In this document: positions 9,878 through 18,757 of the stretch, one piece after another
Numbering within the stretch: position 1 is the stretch's first letter
Layout: each line of letters opens with the position of its first letter
Assembly (NCBI GenBank): GCA_009602725.1
Contig: WELB01000171.1
Span: 1 to 36,998, forward strand
Direction: 5' to 3'
DNA length: 36,998 nt
Source: Spirogloea muscicola
Taxonomy: Eukaryota; Streptophyta; Zygnematophyceae; Spirogloeales; Spirogloeaceae
Notes under the pieces: model-generated
The model's database searches: none
What the model was told of the DNA's origin: nothing
Seen by the model: only the letters and a program-made list of their open reading frames with translations
Made by a program: the position numbers and the translations under genes

Positions 9878-10184
9878 TCACTGTGTACAATGCGACTTGT
9901 CCACAACAAACACAGAGTGTCTTCAGAGCAAGCAACGTTCCAAGCAAATTTGATCACTCAAAGGTCAAATCTTCACAGCAAGGACACGTTCTATGCAAAG
10001 AGAGCCCACTCGGCCCAGTAAAAACGCGGATGCTGAGAACAAGACACAAGGTACTCAATGTAGCGAAACCCAAGTCAAGCAATAGCGCAGATTCCCGTTA
10101 ATTGTGACCGGCACCGCAGTGCAAATCTCAAGTAACGGTAACCGGCAACTCAGTGCAAATCTCAAGTAACGGTAACCGGCAACT

Positions 10185-10667
10185 TTGCTCCAAGGGAAAC
10201 AGTCTTCTGGCATACCAGCGTATAGTGGCATTGTCACAGGTGTTTCCCCAACACACAACAGCAAACCAAGAAAAGCTGATACTCTTATTTCATTGATTCT
10301 CACTCCGGAGACAGGTCAACACATGATGCATTCTGACAGACCTCTGGTGCAGAAGCATGAAGTGATGCAATGTTGTGCGCCAATTTTTCCAAACAAGGAC
10401 TTGGGCACTCCATCGATGGCTGGTCAAGCACTGCAGGTGATGAAGCCAAAGTTTGGCTCGGGTACATTACTCACAGTTGCCAAACCTGTTCCATTGCTGC
10501 CACATTGTCAGCAGGCGTGTTTTGCTCCATCATCTTATCAACACGATGGAGTGGACAAAGTGACACGTATCAAGCCAACTCGAAAGAATATCCCACAGGT
10601 ACGAACACCAGGGGGGGTAATTTGCAATCATCCATCACAAGCTCAAAGTCTACTATTGTACCATTAA
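10185..10667 (+). pseudogene. Post-protease fragment of the same LTR family
   Basis: In plus orientation it resembles the linker downstream of the protease in the first element, with shared motifs IPAYSG, PETGQ and SDRPLVQK. It begins exactly where the palindrome ends. A run of seven G at 10,611-10,617 followed by TAATTTGC could be the polypurine tract and start of the 3' LTR. The piece shows that gag middle, protease and polymerase were deleted between the palindrome and this segment. Confidence 0.7.
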
Positions 10668-10699
10668 TAGACTATCTTTTCAGCAATGCTTGCAAATAG

Positions 10700-11786
10700 A
10701 ATTACTTTATTTCGTGAGTTTTACTTTTATTCACAATGTGTTGCGCTACCTGCCACGTAGACTCCAACAATCTCACTTGAACTTCTGACCGATCTGTTGT
10801 ATCGACGTTATATGGCACTCAACACTCGGTGGCACGACAGAGGCCCACACCCAGTGGAGCGTCGGCGGGGTACTGAGGGGTCTGGGGTTTATCCATGAGC
10901 TAGGGAGTCCGGTGGTGGTCTCAGGGGTTGGTGGATCGATCGGGTTTGAGGGGCTGGAGGGGCTGGTCCCCCTGCACTCACTAGGGCGTACGCCGCCGAG
11001 CCCCGCCAAGTCCAGCTCGCCGCCGCTGCTGCTGTTGCCGTCGTCGCCGCTGTCCTTGTTGCATTTGGAGTTGCCACGATGACTGCGCCATCCTCTTCAC
11101 CACAACATGCTGCACTTCCGGCTGCGTCATCCTCTGTACAGTCACAGTTTCCCACTCAGCCACTGACACAAGCGCCTTGCTGTCTGACATCATCGGCTTG
11201 GCCGTAAAGGCTGCCGAGCTTACCACCACGGACAGCAAGCCTGCATCGACGGCCCTCTTGCCGCCGCGTGGCGACGCCGCTAACACTCTGCTGGGTTCCA
11301 ACTCGGCCAGAGGGCAAGGCGCAACTATTGCTGCCACAGCCATTGGCTCCTTGCCCGCGCTCTCCAGGTGACCAGCTGCCTCCCGTAATGGCACATGAAT
11401 AGAGCTTGCCTTGTTTCGTCTCCATCGCTACTTTGCACTCTAACCGCTCTGCCCCCCCCCTTCTAGTTGGTGTACCTTCACTGTGCATACACATGTGCGT
11501 GTGGGATGGAACACACCACAGCCCTTCAATAGTGAGTGGCAGCTACGCGTTCTCAGCAGAGCTTGCTTCTGTAACCTTGCAGTAGCCATCCGTAGCTGTG
11601 GGTGAGCGATGCTCGGGCGGGGAATCAGCACAGCACAGGCAGCCCAGCGAGCCAGACGACATTGTATGACAGGCTCGCTTGCAACTGGGTGGAGGGCGGC
11701 AGCATGGCCAGGGGGGAGTGCAAGGAGGACTTGATTAGGAGCACGATGATGAGGATGAGGAGGGAGACTTCGCAAGCAGCGAGAAA
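10700..11786. other. Unassigned GC-rich region upstream of the bHLH relic
   Basis: No gene is firmly supported. On plus, 11,040-11,370 has amino-acid composition typical of low-complexity activation regions (Ala, Ser, Gln, Pro) but changes frame near 11,175. It could be upstream sequence of the bHLH relic, or nothing. Confidence 0.3.
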
Positions 11787-12304
11787 GTGAAGGTAGCGCA
11801 GCATGACGGCGGCAGCTGTGGCAAAGGAGGTACCAGCGGTTGCAACGGCGCCAGGAGGAAAGAGGTTGGTGGGCCCACCGGCTTGCCAGGATCGGCCATG
11901 GAGCCTTCCGCAAAAAGAAGAGCCATTGCCTCCATAGCAGCAGCAGCAGGCAGTATGCAGGAGGGCGCCTTGGCCGTCAAAGTAAACAGTGATCAAAGCA
12001 AACAAGCTCCCATTACTACCGTAGCAAGTCCTGCAGCCCAGGAGTGGCATGCCGATAGCCCCAGGTGTTTGATGGCGGCAAGTTTCGGCCGGCAGAAGCA
12101 GGGCATGGCTACTGACCCGCAGCCTGTCGCAGCATGCAAGTGACGGGAGCGCATCAGCAAGCGCATCCAATTACTACAGCAGCTCGTGCCGTCAGGCAGC
12201 AAGCTGGACACGGCGTCAATGCTTGACGAGGCAATTGATGATTACATCAAGTTTCTGCAAGCCTGCCTGCACCTAGTGGAGGCTGCGGCCAAGGCTGCCA
12301 GCTG
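11787..12304 (+). pseudogene. Plant-type bHLH transcription factor relic with a stop in the basic region
   Basis: One frame runs from 11,787 to 12,710 and is interrupted only by TGA at 12,141-12,143. Just before the stop is TDPQPVAACK and right after it [16 protein letters not shown]. Helix 2 follows as [11 protein letters not shown] and YIKFLQ. Plant HEC/IND-like bHLH proteins have a DPQSVAA motif, a basic region ending RRERI, then this helix-loop-helix. The stop sits where an arginine of the basic region is expected, so CGA to TGA is the likely change. The cysteine in VAAC stands where these proteins usually have arginine. An extra Asp (codon GAT duplicated) lies in helix 2. Such proteins dimerise and bind E-box DNA; this copy should not unless the stop is read through. 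Family identity is strong, gene boundaries are not. Confidence 0.75.
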
Positions 12305-12466
12305 CCACTGCTGCGCACAGGGGTTGGCGTGCACTTTCCCGAAGAGTCGGTCAGCAGTTGGCAATGGAGCTGGAAACGCTGGTGGTGCCGAGAAAGGACT
12401 TGCACAGGCGAGGGGGGTGGCGGACAGCGAGTCCGCAGTGGATGAGGACGCAGAGGCAGCAGAGAT

Positions 12467-12667
12467 ATGGCGCTGGTGGCGAAGGTGGCCTTTCACAAGA
12501 CGGTGGGGCTCATTCCTCAGCTCGACCTTCGCGGGCGTGCCCGGCTCCTGTTGGCCTCATCCCACGGGGCGGCGGCGTGGTCAATTGCGCTTACCCTTTA
12601 CGCGGCGCTCACCATGCCCGACGCAGTCCTCCGCACGGCCGTTCTGCGGCTGCTGGAGAGAGGATGA
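12467..12667 (+). CDS. Possible C-terminal exon of an unknown protein
   Basis: A 66-residue leucine- and alanine-rich frame with coding-like GC bias ends at TGA (12,665-12,667), exactly where the left arm of the copia-like palindrome begins. It is in a different frame from the bHLH relic. I do not recognise it. It may be the truncated end of a gene interrupted by the insertion, or a chance frame. Confidence 0.25.
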   Translation: MALVAKVAFHKTVGLIPQLDLRGRARLLLASSHGAAAWSIALTLYAALTMPDAVLRTAVLRLLERG

Positions 12668-13132
12668 ATCTGGAAATGCTGATTACAGTAGACAGGAGCA
12701 GCGGACGTAGGCACAGGAGCGCCCAGAGCAGGAAGTCTTTCAGGTCATGGGCCCACCGGGCGGCTCGTTTCCTGTGCTCAGTCCCAAACTATCTCGTAAC
12801 ACGAAGTGGCTAGTCTGGAAGTTCAAGATGAGAAAGTTGCTCCAGTCTCAGAACGTTTGGACTGCTGTAGAGCCCACAGCAGATCGAGGGCTATGTCGGC
12901 CCTTCTCTCGAGAGAACATTACTGCCTCAGCGAATCGTGTGGCAGATCTGTCTGATGAGGAACTGATTGGAGTTGTCAACAAGTCTCTGGCAAGCAGGAT
13001 CTGGGAACATCTGGAAAGACAAGTTTGAAAGAAGAGGAACTCAGGGCGTACTATCTCAGCATGAGATTGCAGGAATGCAGAAAGGAGGCGGATGAGCCAA
13101 TACGAGAATTTGTGAACAGAGTGGAATCAATG
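12663..13132 (+). pseudogene. gag: Copia-like gag (UBN2/Retrotran_gag type) fragment, left arm
   Basis: The frame contains LSRNTKWLVWKFKMRKLLQ, the substrate-like start typical of copia gag, then VADLSDEELIGVVNKSLASR. After a frame change near 13,020 it continues with LRAYYLSMRLQECRKE and EFVNRVESM. It stops at the palindrome turn, and the protein N-terminus seen on the other arm is absent. Confidence 0.8.
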
Positions 13133-14209
13133 ATCTCTCCTTATGTAAGAGACGAGCCAGCACATAATCTACAGTCAGATCACCCTTGTTGACCATTCGA
13201 GAAGAGTCTTGAAGGGCATCGTACTCCCGTGGAAGTCCCATCAGAAAAGAGAGGACCTGATGTCATGCTGGGACCTCCTCTCCAATGTGCTGGAGCTGAA
13301 GAGCCAATGATTCCACTCTGTTCACAAATTCTTGTATTGGCTCATCCTCCTCCTTTCTGCATTCCCGCAATCTCAGATAGTACGCCCTGTTAATTTCTCT
13401 GCTTTCAAACTTGTTCTTCAGATGTTCCCGCCACAGCCCGCTTGCCAGAGACTTGTTTAATCACTCCAATCACTTCCTCATCAGACAGATCCGCCACAAG
13501 ATTCGCTGAGGCAGTAATGTCTTTCGAGGGAAGGGCCGACATTTGCCCTCGACCTGCTGTGGGCTCTATAGCATTCCAAGGGTTCTGAAACTGAGAGAAA
13601 GCGGCTGCTGATATGAAAGAATCGGCTGTGAAATGCCAGCCAGATGCATACAGGTGTTCATGACGGAGCCAAAGGCTAGGCAGACAGGGCGCCCTCAATA
13701 CCCCCGTGTCAGCAGTAGGAAGTCAGATGAGCTGAGGGGAGGAAGAGCAACCCCGCTGCGCAAGCCAGAGGCTGCTGCAAGGGCGCGACCAGCGCGGCGG
13801 TGCAAAGCAAGCGCTTGGGAGCGCTGCAGGGACATAGACAGTCGCATACGGTAGCAGGACACCAGACCCAAAGGCACCGAGCCACCGGGAAGGGCAGCAC
13901 CCCGCCGGGTGGTCCTTGTACTTGTGAAACTGGAGCAACTTTGTCCTCTTGAACTTCCAGACTTGCCACTTCGTGTCACGAGATAATTTGGGACTGAGCA
14001 CGGGAAGCGAGGCCGCCCGGTGGGCCCATGACCTGAAAGACTTCCTGCTCTGGGCGCTCCTGTGCCTGCGTCCGCTGCTCCTGTCTGCTGTAATCGGCAT
14101 TTCCAGATTCACTCGTTCTCCAGTCGGATGCCTCCATCGGACGGTTGCCCTTGTCCACGGGCCCAGCAGACCGCCCTCGTCGCGGCGGCACAGATGCAGA
14201 TGCGCTCAT
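13133..14209 (-). pseudogene. gag: Copia-like gag fragment, right arm and loop, split by a LINE insertion
   Basis: On minus a start at 14,209 (MSASASVPPRRG) leads into the segment shared with the left arm. The 331-bp LINE piece interrupts it at 13,594-13,924. It resumes at ITASANLVADLSDEEVIGVI, and in the loop reaches LMGLPREYDAL and DYVLARLLHKE, hallmark motifs of copia gag. Several frameshifts are present. No zinc knuckle, protease or integrase follows. Confidence 0.8.
13594..13924 (-). mobile_element. LINE 3'-end insertion with an 8-bp target duplication
   Basis: TGAAACTG flanks the insert at 13,586-13,593 and 13,925-13,932. On minus it holds the C-terminal tail of the LINE protein (MRLSMSLQRSQALALHRRAG, ending FLLLTRGY and TGA), then a 3' untranslated region with a GGCTGGCATTTCACAGCC hairpin and the terminus GCCGCTTTCTCT. 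The left arm of the palindrome lacks it and serves as the empty site. Confidence 0.8.
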
Positions 14210-14349
14210 GGCGGCAGATAGATTCAGGTCTCAGGCAGTCAGTCAGACAGCACAGGCTCCGTCCTCGCCAAGGTGGGGTGGCAGGCATGGCTTGGGAGCA
14301 CGGAAGCACCGCATGGCCTCAGATGTTGAGAGTGAGCCCGATGGGTGCC

Positions 14350-16303
14350 CGAGGCCTCCCATACCCATCACACATGATCCTCGGGCTGTACATCAGGAAT
14401 GCTTTCTCAACACAGTGGAGCGCAGCGTCATCATGGAGGAGCTGCGCGACCAATTCTCTTCTGTTGTACCCATTTTCCTCATGGCCTATGGCAGGGCGGC
14501 TGCTGTGGCAAGCCGGAGAGTCGTGGAAGACGCTGTGGTCATCTTCTGGCACACGCCAGGGGGATCCCTTAGCCCAATCATGTTTGCCTTGGCTCATGCC
14601 GGGTTACACGGCGCACCCAGAGCCAACACCCAGACCTCCTCTTCCCCTCCTACGCGGATGATACAGACATCATTGGACCTCCAGCTGAAGTCATGCCGGC
14701 TTACCCCTTGCTCGTTCGTGAACTGGACCTGATAGGACTGCGGGTTTGCCCGTCCAAGAGCGTGGCATGGTCCCCACGCGGTCTTCCTTCAGCCAACCTT
14801 CAGCTCCCTCACGGCTGTCAGACCCCTGCCAATGCTGGCCATCCTCAAGGTCCCCCTCGGCACATCAGCTCACCTGGCGGAGAACTTGCGGTAACGCCTA
14901 CAAATACACCTCGACCGCCTCCCTGGGGACTCACAGCTGGCGTTGGCCACACTCACCCGCTGCATCGGCCAACGGGCATGCTACCTGCAACGGAAGTCGC
15001 CCCAATGGGCATCGTGGGCGAGCTTTAAGGGATACGCCAACTCCCTTCTGCAGTCCCTGGCATCCCTACTACACTCTTCATCTTTCCCCTCAGCTTCATC
15101 TTCCTCCAGGCTTCCCCCACACTCGCATGGGCGGCCTTGGCTGCCAGTCGCTGGAGCAGACGGCGCAAGCAGCCTCCCTGGGCGCTGCTGGCACCAGATC
15201 GCCTCTCTGCTTCCCATGCGCTTCCCTTGCCTCCACGAACCCGTACGCAATGTGCAGAAAGGCTCCTTCCGCTTTCAAGCGGGTCTGAGGAGCAAACGCA
15301 ACTCAGCAGTCGGCGCTTTTCCCTCTATTACCCCTACTCACCCCATTCTCCTCCCTCGCCCAAGATTCTGATAGAGGGGCACAATTTAGACTGGTTACGG
15401 CATTGGAAGACGAGCGCCGCAGGTTGAGGAGGCTGTCAGAGATTCAGAACTGAACAATCCAAGGAGCCTGGCAAGACCTGCTTCTTTAGCCACACCTGGT
15501 TCCACCAACTGGATCACCACTCACGCCGTTGCCAGTGCCTTCAGCATCAGCTCCGAGGCCTTTCGGACGCTGCTTCAACTTTCCCTCGGCCTCCCACTTG
15601 ACTGTCTGATTTGAGTGCGCTAGTGTGAGTGTGGCTTCCGTGCAGAGGGTGTTGAGCTCGCCACTCATATGCTGCGATGCCCCACTGGACCGGAAGTGGT
15701 GGGCATCCACAACCTCCTCCGCGATGCCCTGGCGGGTTTGATGCGCGACGCCGATTACCATGTGGTCTTGGAAGTGAACAATATCACGCCTATCACCACG
15801 GACGGCAAAGGACGTCAACATCGCCGCACACTTGAGATTGTGGGCGTGCAATCTGGTGGAGGACCACGGGCCTTGGGTGATGTTGTTGTCACGGAAGCTT
15901 ATAAAAGGTCCAGCATCGACGCACATCACTGGCCACGCAGTGGGCAGTGCAGAACAAAAGAAAGCTGCAGCAGTACTTCAGATTACCCCAATGCAATCAG
16001 CTCCTGCCAGCTGCAGTCGACATCTTTGGCTGTTTAGGTCCTCATTTCCACACTTCCTTCAGAATTCTGCCAATCTAGCTACGCACGACGTGCAGATGTC
16101 TTTCCGGCTGCAATAAGCTTGCCAGCTGCATATCTGCCGTTCTTGCGACGACGAGTTTCGGTCTGCTTGCAGCGTGCTCAGGCTATTGCTTTGCACCAGA
16201 AAGCTAGGCGAGCTCTACTTGGTGGCAGAAGGGCTTCGTATCTGCCATCTAGTATTCAGGCATCGATCAGCGACCTTTATGTATTGACCCGTAATTACTG
16301 AGC
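14350..16303 (+). pseudogene. LINE reverse transcriptase with C-terminal nuclease and tail, frameshifted
   Basis: Conserved blocks of a non-LTR reverse transcriptase appear in changing frames: YIRNAF (near 14,391), ERSVIMEELRDQF, SSGTRQGDPL (near 14,550), and the catalytic YADD at 14,651-14,662 followed by TDIIGPP. Thumb-like KVPLGTSAHLAENLR lies near 14,850. A nuclease-like segment is at 15,669-15,910, with LEIVG and LGDVVVTEA matching the D-containing strand of restriction-like endonucleases. The tail with CLQRAQAIALHQKARRAL ends LYVLTRNY and TGA at 16,301-16,303. At least four frameshifts make it dead. LINEs of this build insert by target-primed reverse transcription. The 5' end and any first frame are missing. 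Confidence 0.8.
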
Positions 16304-16429
16304 GGGTCATTATGCTGTTGGTGATTTATGTCTTTAGATGTGGATGCCTTTGTACTTGGCCATTTGGTCTTCGTTTGTTTTACATACACGAAATCTTGCC
16401 TAGCTCAGGGACAAATCCTGAGCCCCTCA

Positions 16430-16570
16430 GTACCCCGCTGACGCTGCACTGTGTGTGGGCCTCATAATGCGCAAGCGCATGGAGGTGGTACCGCGCGGCT
16501 CCACACACAGTACTAGAACCTAGATCTACGAGCTAGCAAGAGCAAGAGTCCCATAGACCTCTCCGAGTAA
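16430..16570 (-). repeat. Fragment related to the right end of the 800-bp element
   Basis: It matches the reverse complement of about 7,365-7,475: CGCAAGCGCATGGAGGTGG, TACCGCGCG, CTCCACACACAGTACTAGAA and GAGCTAGCAAGAGCAAGAGT. The outermost terminal repeat is not present. It is joined to a LINE 3' end on its right. Confidence 0.65.
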
Positions 16571-16573
16571 TTG

Positions 16574-16953
16574 CAGAATTGCGCGCCCATAGAGGGAATG
16601 GGCTGGAAAGTCCAGCCCATAAAGAATGTTGGAAAGCAGCTACAAACAAACAAAGGAAAGCAGCTACAAAAGACTCAGTAACCCCTGCTAAGCAGCCTGA
16701 GGTCAGAGAAGCTGGGCTCCTGGAAGTGGGTCCTTTGGCCAGAGCCAGAGGCAGCAGCGCGGGCTCTGCCGGCACGCAGGTGCAGCGCGCGGGTCATAGA
16801 CCTCTGCAGCGAGACGGCCAAGCGCATACGGTACACCTGCGCCAGCGACCCGGCTGCAGGAAAGTCCACCGGCTCCCCATGGAAGCGGCGGACGATGGCG
16901 TGGCGGACGAGCTGGTTGAGCAGCTCGAGCCACCGAGCGCCGAGCGCGAACAA
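16574..16953 (-). mobile_element. LINE 3' fragment, head-to-head with the next copy
   Basis: On minus it begins in the protein tail (LGARWLELLNQLVRHAIVRR), has the VYRMRLAVSLQRSM block, ends LRLLSRGY with TGA, and runs through the hairpin GGGCTGGACTTTCCAGCCC to the terminus TATGGGCGCGC at 16,582. The frame is open for 92 residues. With 16,963-17,110 it forms an inverted repeat with only a few bases between the arms. Confidence 0.75.
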
Positions 16954-16962
16954 AAGCCCTTC

Positions 16963-17110
16963 TCAACAGGGCGGCTCGAGTTGCTCAACCAGCTCGCCCG
17001 CCACGCCATCGTCCGTCGCTTCCATGGGGAGCCGGTGGACTTTTCTGCAGCCGGGTCGCCAGCGCAGGTGTACCGTATGCGCTTGGCCGTCTCGCCGCAG
17101 AGGTCTATGG
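16963..17110 (+). mobile_element. LINE tail segment, right arm of the head-to-head pair
   Basis: It encodes LELLNQLARHAIVRRFHGEP up to QRSM and ends at GAGGTCTATGG (17,100-17,110), where it joins the upstream nuclease segment instead of the tail. The same segment occurs again at 17,425-17,555 in its proper place. Confidence 0.7.
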
Positions 17111-17680
17111 CATCCTGGTGGAGGCTGGCTTCACCTTGGCAGCAGAGCACTCCGGCGTCATGCCGCTCCAGGAAAGGGCCGACGGTCTCCACGCACGTCG
17201 TGTCGACCTTGTGGCCACCCCACAGGCCGGTGGGCCACGTCTTCTCCTGGACGTGGTGACTACCGACGCATTCGACCGCTCCCACCCAGCCCAGTGTGCC
17301 ACCAAGGCTGGGTATGCAGTCGCCTGCGCCGCTCGGGCAAAGAGCTCAAATATGCTGACCATCCGCCGGCAGACGACTTCTTCCCGTTGGCAATGGACAC
17401 TCATGGGGCGCTGGGCGCTCGGTGGCTCGAGTGCTCAACCAGCTCGCCCGCCACGCCATCGCCCGTCGCTTCCATGGGGAGCCGGTTGACTTCCCTGCAG
17501 CCGGGTCGCTGGCGCAAGTATACCGCATGCGCCAGGCCGTCTCGCTGCAGAGGTCTATGGCCCGCGCGCTGCACCTTCGTGCCGGCAGAGCCCTGGCTGC
17601 TGCCTCTGGCTCTGGCCAAGGGACCCAATTCCAGACGCCTAGCATCTCTGACCTGCGACTGCTTAGCAGGGGTCACTGAG
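17111..17680 (+). pseudogene. LINE restriction-like endonuclease domain and C-terminal tail
   Basis: The domain order fits LINEs of the R2/NeSL/Dualen type. It starts with ILVEAGFTLAAEHSGVMPLQ and continues with RRVDLVATPQAGGPRLLLDV, the R-x-D then D-V-V-T-T-D pattern of a PD-(D/E)XK nuclease. KYADHPPADDFFPLAMDTHG is followed by the tail from VLNQLARHAI to LRLLSRGH and TGA at 17,677-17,679. Two frame changes, near 17,340 and 17,420, inactivate it. The enzyme would nick the target DNA to prime reverse transcription. The 3' untranslated region with hairpin GGGCTGGCTGTTCCAGCCC and terminus GGGCGAGCCCTTTC reaches about 17,898. Confidence 0.75.
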
Positions 17681-17898
17681 TAACTCGTAGCTGCTTTGTA
17701 TCTTTTTGTGCTTGTCTTTCTTAGCGCTTCGCCTGGCCCCCCCCTTCCCCTTCTTTCTATTTGTCCAATGTGCTTGCCTTTGTACTTGGCCACACATGGC
17801 CTCCCCATCTCTTAATATACACGCATTTCCTTTCACTCTGCTCAATCTTTTTTGGGCTGGCTGTTCCAGCCCATATCCTCAATGGGCGAGCCCTTTCT

Positions 17899-18115
17899 TT
17901 CTTCTATGGCCCGCGCGCTGCACCTGCGCGAGAGCAGAGCCCTCGCTGCTGCCTCTGGCTCTGGCCAGGGGACCCACTTCCAAGAGCCTCGCTTCTCTGA
18001 CCTGCGGCTGCTTAGCAGGGGTTACTGAGTGATTCGTAGCTGCTTTGTCTCCTTTTGTACATTGTCCATTCTTTTTGGGCGGGCTTTGCCAGCCCCTCTT
18101 CTCTATGGGCGAGCA
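17899..18115 (+). mobile_element. LINE 3' fragment inserted at the 3' end of the previous copy
   Basis: The tail (MARALHLRESRALAAASGSG to LRLLSRGY, TGA near 18,026-18,028) is followed by a 3' region and terminus CTATGGGCGAGCACTTTC. It starts directly after the terminus of the preceding copy, so two insertions stack head to tail. Confidence 0.75.
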
Positions 18116-18600
18116 CTTTCAGTTTTCTTCCCAACAGGGGCGAGACCCCCGGGGCTCGTCGCCACGCGGCAAGCAGCTGGGGCGCCCCCAGGCCGCGAGG
18201 CACGTTGTCGGCGCAGGCACCACGTGGCACTCTGCGGCCGGCAGCCCGCCGCACTTGAGCCAGCCGCAAGGCTGGGCCGGGCAGGCGGCCGCAAGCTTCG
18301 GGGGGCCCCTGCCCCGCTAGGGGCGCCTGTCAGGCTCCACCCCCCCGCCCGGCGCTGCCGACGGGAAGATGTGTACACTGGATTCCTGATTGCGCCCATG
18401 GCGGAAGCTGCTCCTTCTTTCCGGCAGCTAGTCTGTCGGATTTGAGGCCCCTCACTCGTCAATACTGAGTGATCCATCCTTCCCCCGTTCTGCCATAGCA
18501 TCTTCAGGCCCCTTCGTAGCTGCTAAGTGCTTTCAGGCCCCTCTGAACCTTCGTCAATGCTCTTCGGGCTGGCTTGTCGCAGCCCAAAGGCAGCCCTCGG
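18116..18600. other. GC-rich segment without a recognised gene
   Basis: The sequence is very GC-rich to about 18,370, with a LINE-like hairpin GGGCTGGCTTGTCGCAGCCC near 18,567-18,586. Several frames are open on both strands because of composition. I see no domain. Confidence 0.4.
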
Positions 18601-18615
18601 CCCTTTGGAAGAGAG

Positions 18616-18683
18616 AAGTGGCACTCCCAATGGGGGCAAGGGCTGTGGGAGGCCAGCCCTTGCCCCCATTGGGAGAGCCACTT
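18616..18683. repeat. Near-perfect 30-bp inverted repeat with 8-base loop
   Basis: Arms 18,616-18,645 and 18,654-18,683 pair at 29 of 30 positions around TGGGAGGC. It differs from the short LINE hairpins and does not encode protein. Confidence 0.85.
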
Positions 18684-18689
18684 CTTCTC

Positions 18690-18757
18690 ATAGCCATTGC
18701 CTAATACGGGAGGGACTCTTTCTCGTGGCCCCCTTTTTCTATGAGCGAGCACTTTCT
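18690..18757 (+). repeat. LINE 3' terminus
   Basis: CTATGAGCGAGCACTTTC at 18,739-18,756 matches the LINE 3' end seen at 18,098-18,115. The 50 bases upstream have no clear match. Confidence 0.5.

Larger units (their letters stand above)
8381..10184. repeat. Large imperfect palindrome of a retrotransposon leader plus gag N-terminus
   Basis: The left arm, about 8,381-9,262, is the reverse complement of about 9,340-10,184. Each arm holds the leader repeats and the gag N-terminus. Identity is high; I counted single-base deletions (near 9,570 and 9,386), a few substitutions and one lost 34-bp unit. The roughly 78-base loop is gag sequence in the orientation of the right arm. Confidence 0.9.
12650..14112. 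repeat. Second palindrome: copia-like gag N-termini in inverted orientation
   Basis: The left arm, about 12,650-13,132, is the reverse complement of about 13,313-14,112 after removal of a 331-bp LINE insertion (13,594-13,924). The loop of about 180 bases (13,133-13,312) is gag sequence in minus orientation. The arms are more diverged than in the first palindrome. Confidence 0.85.
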
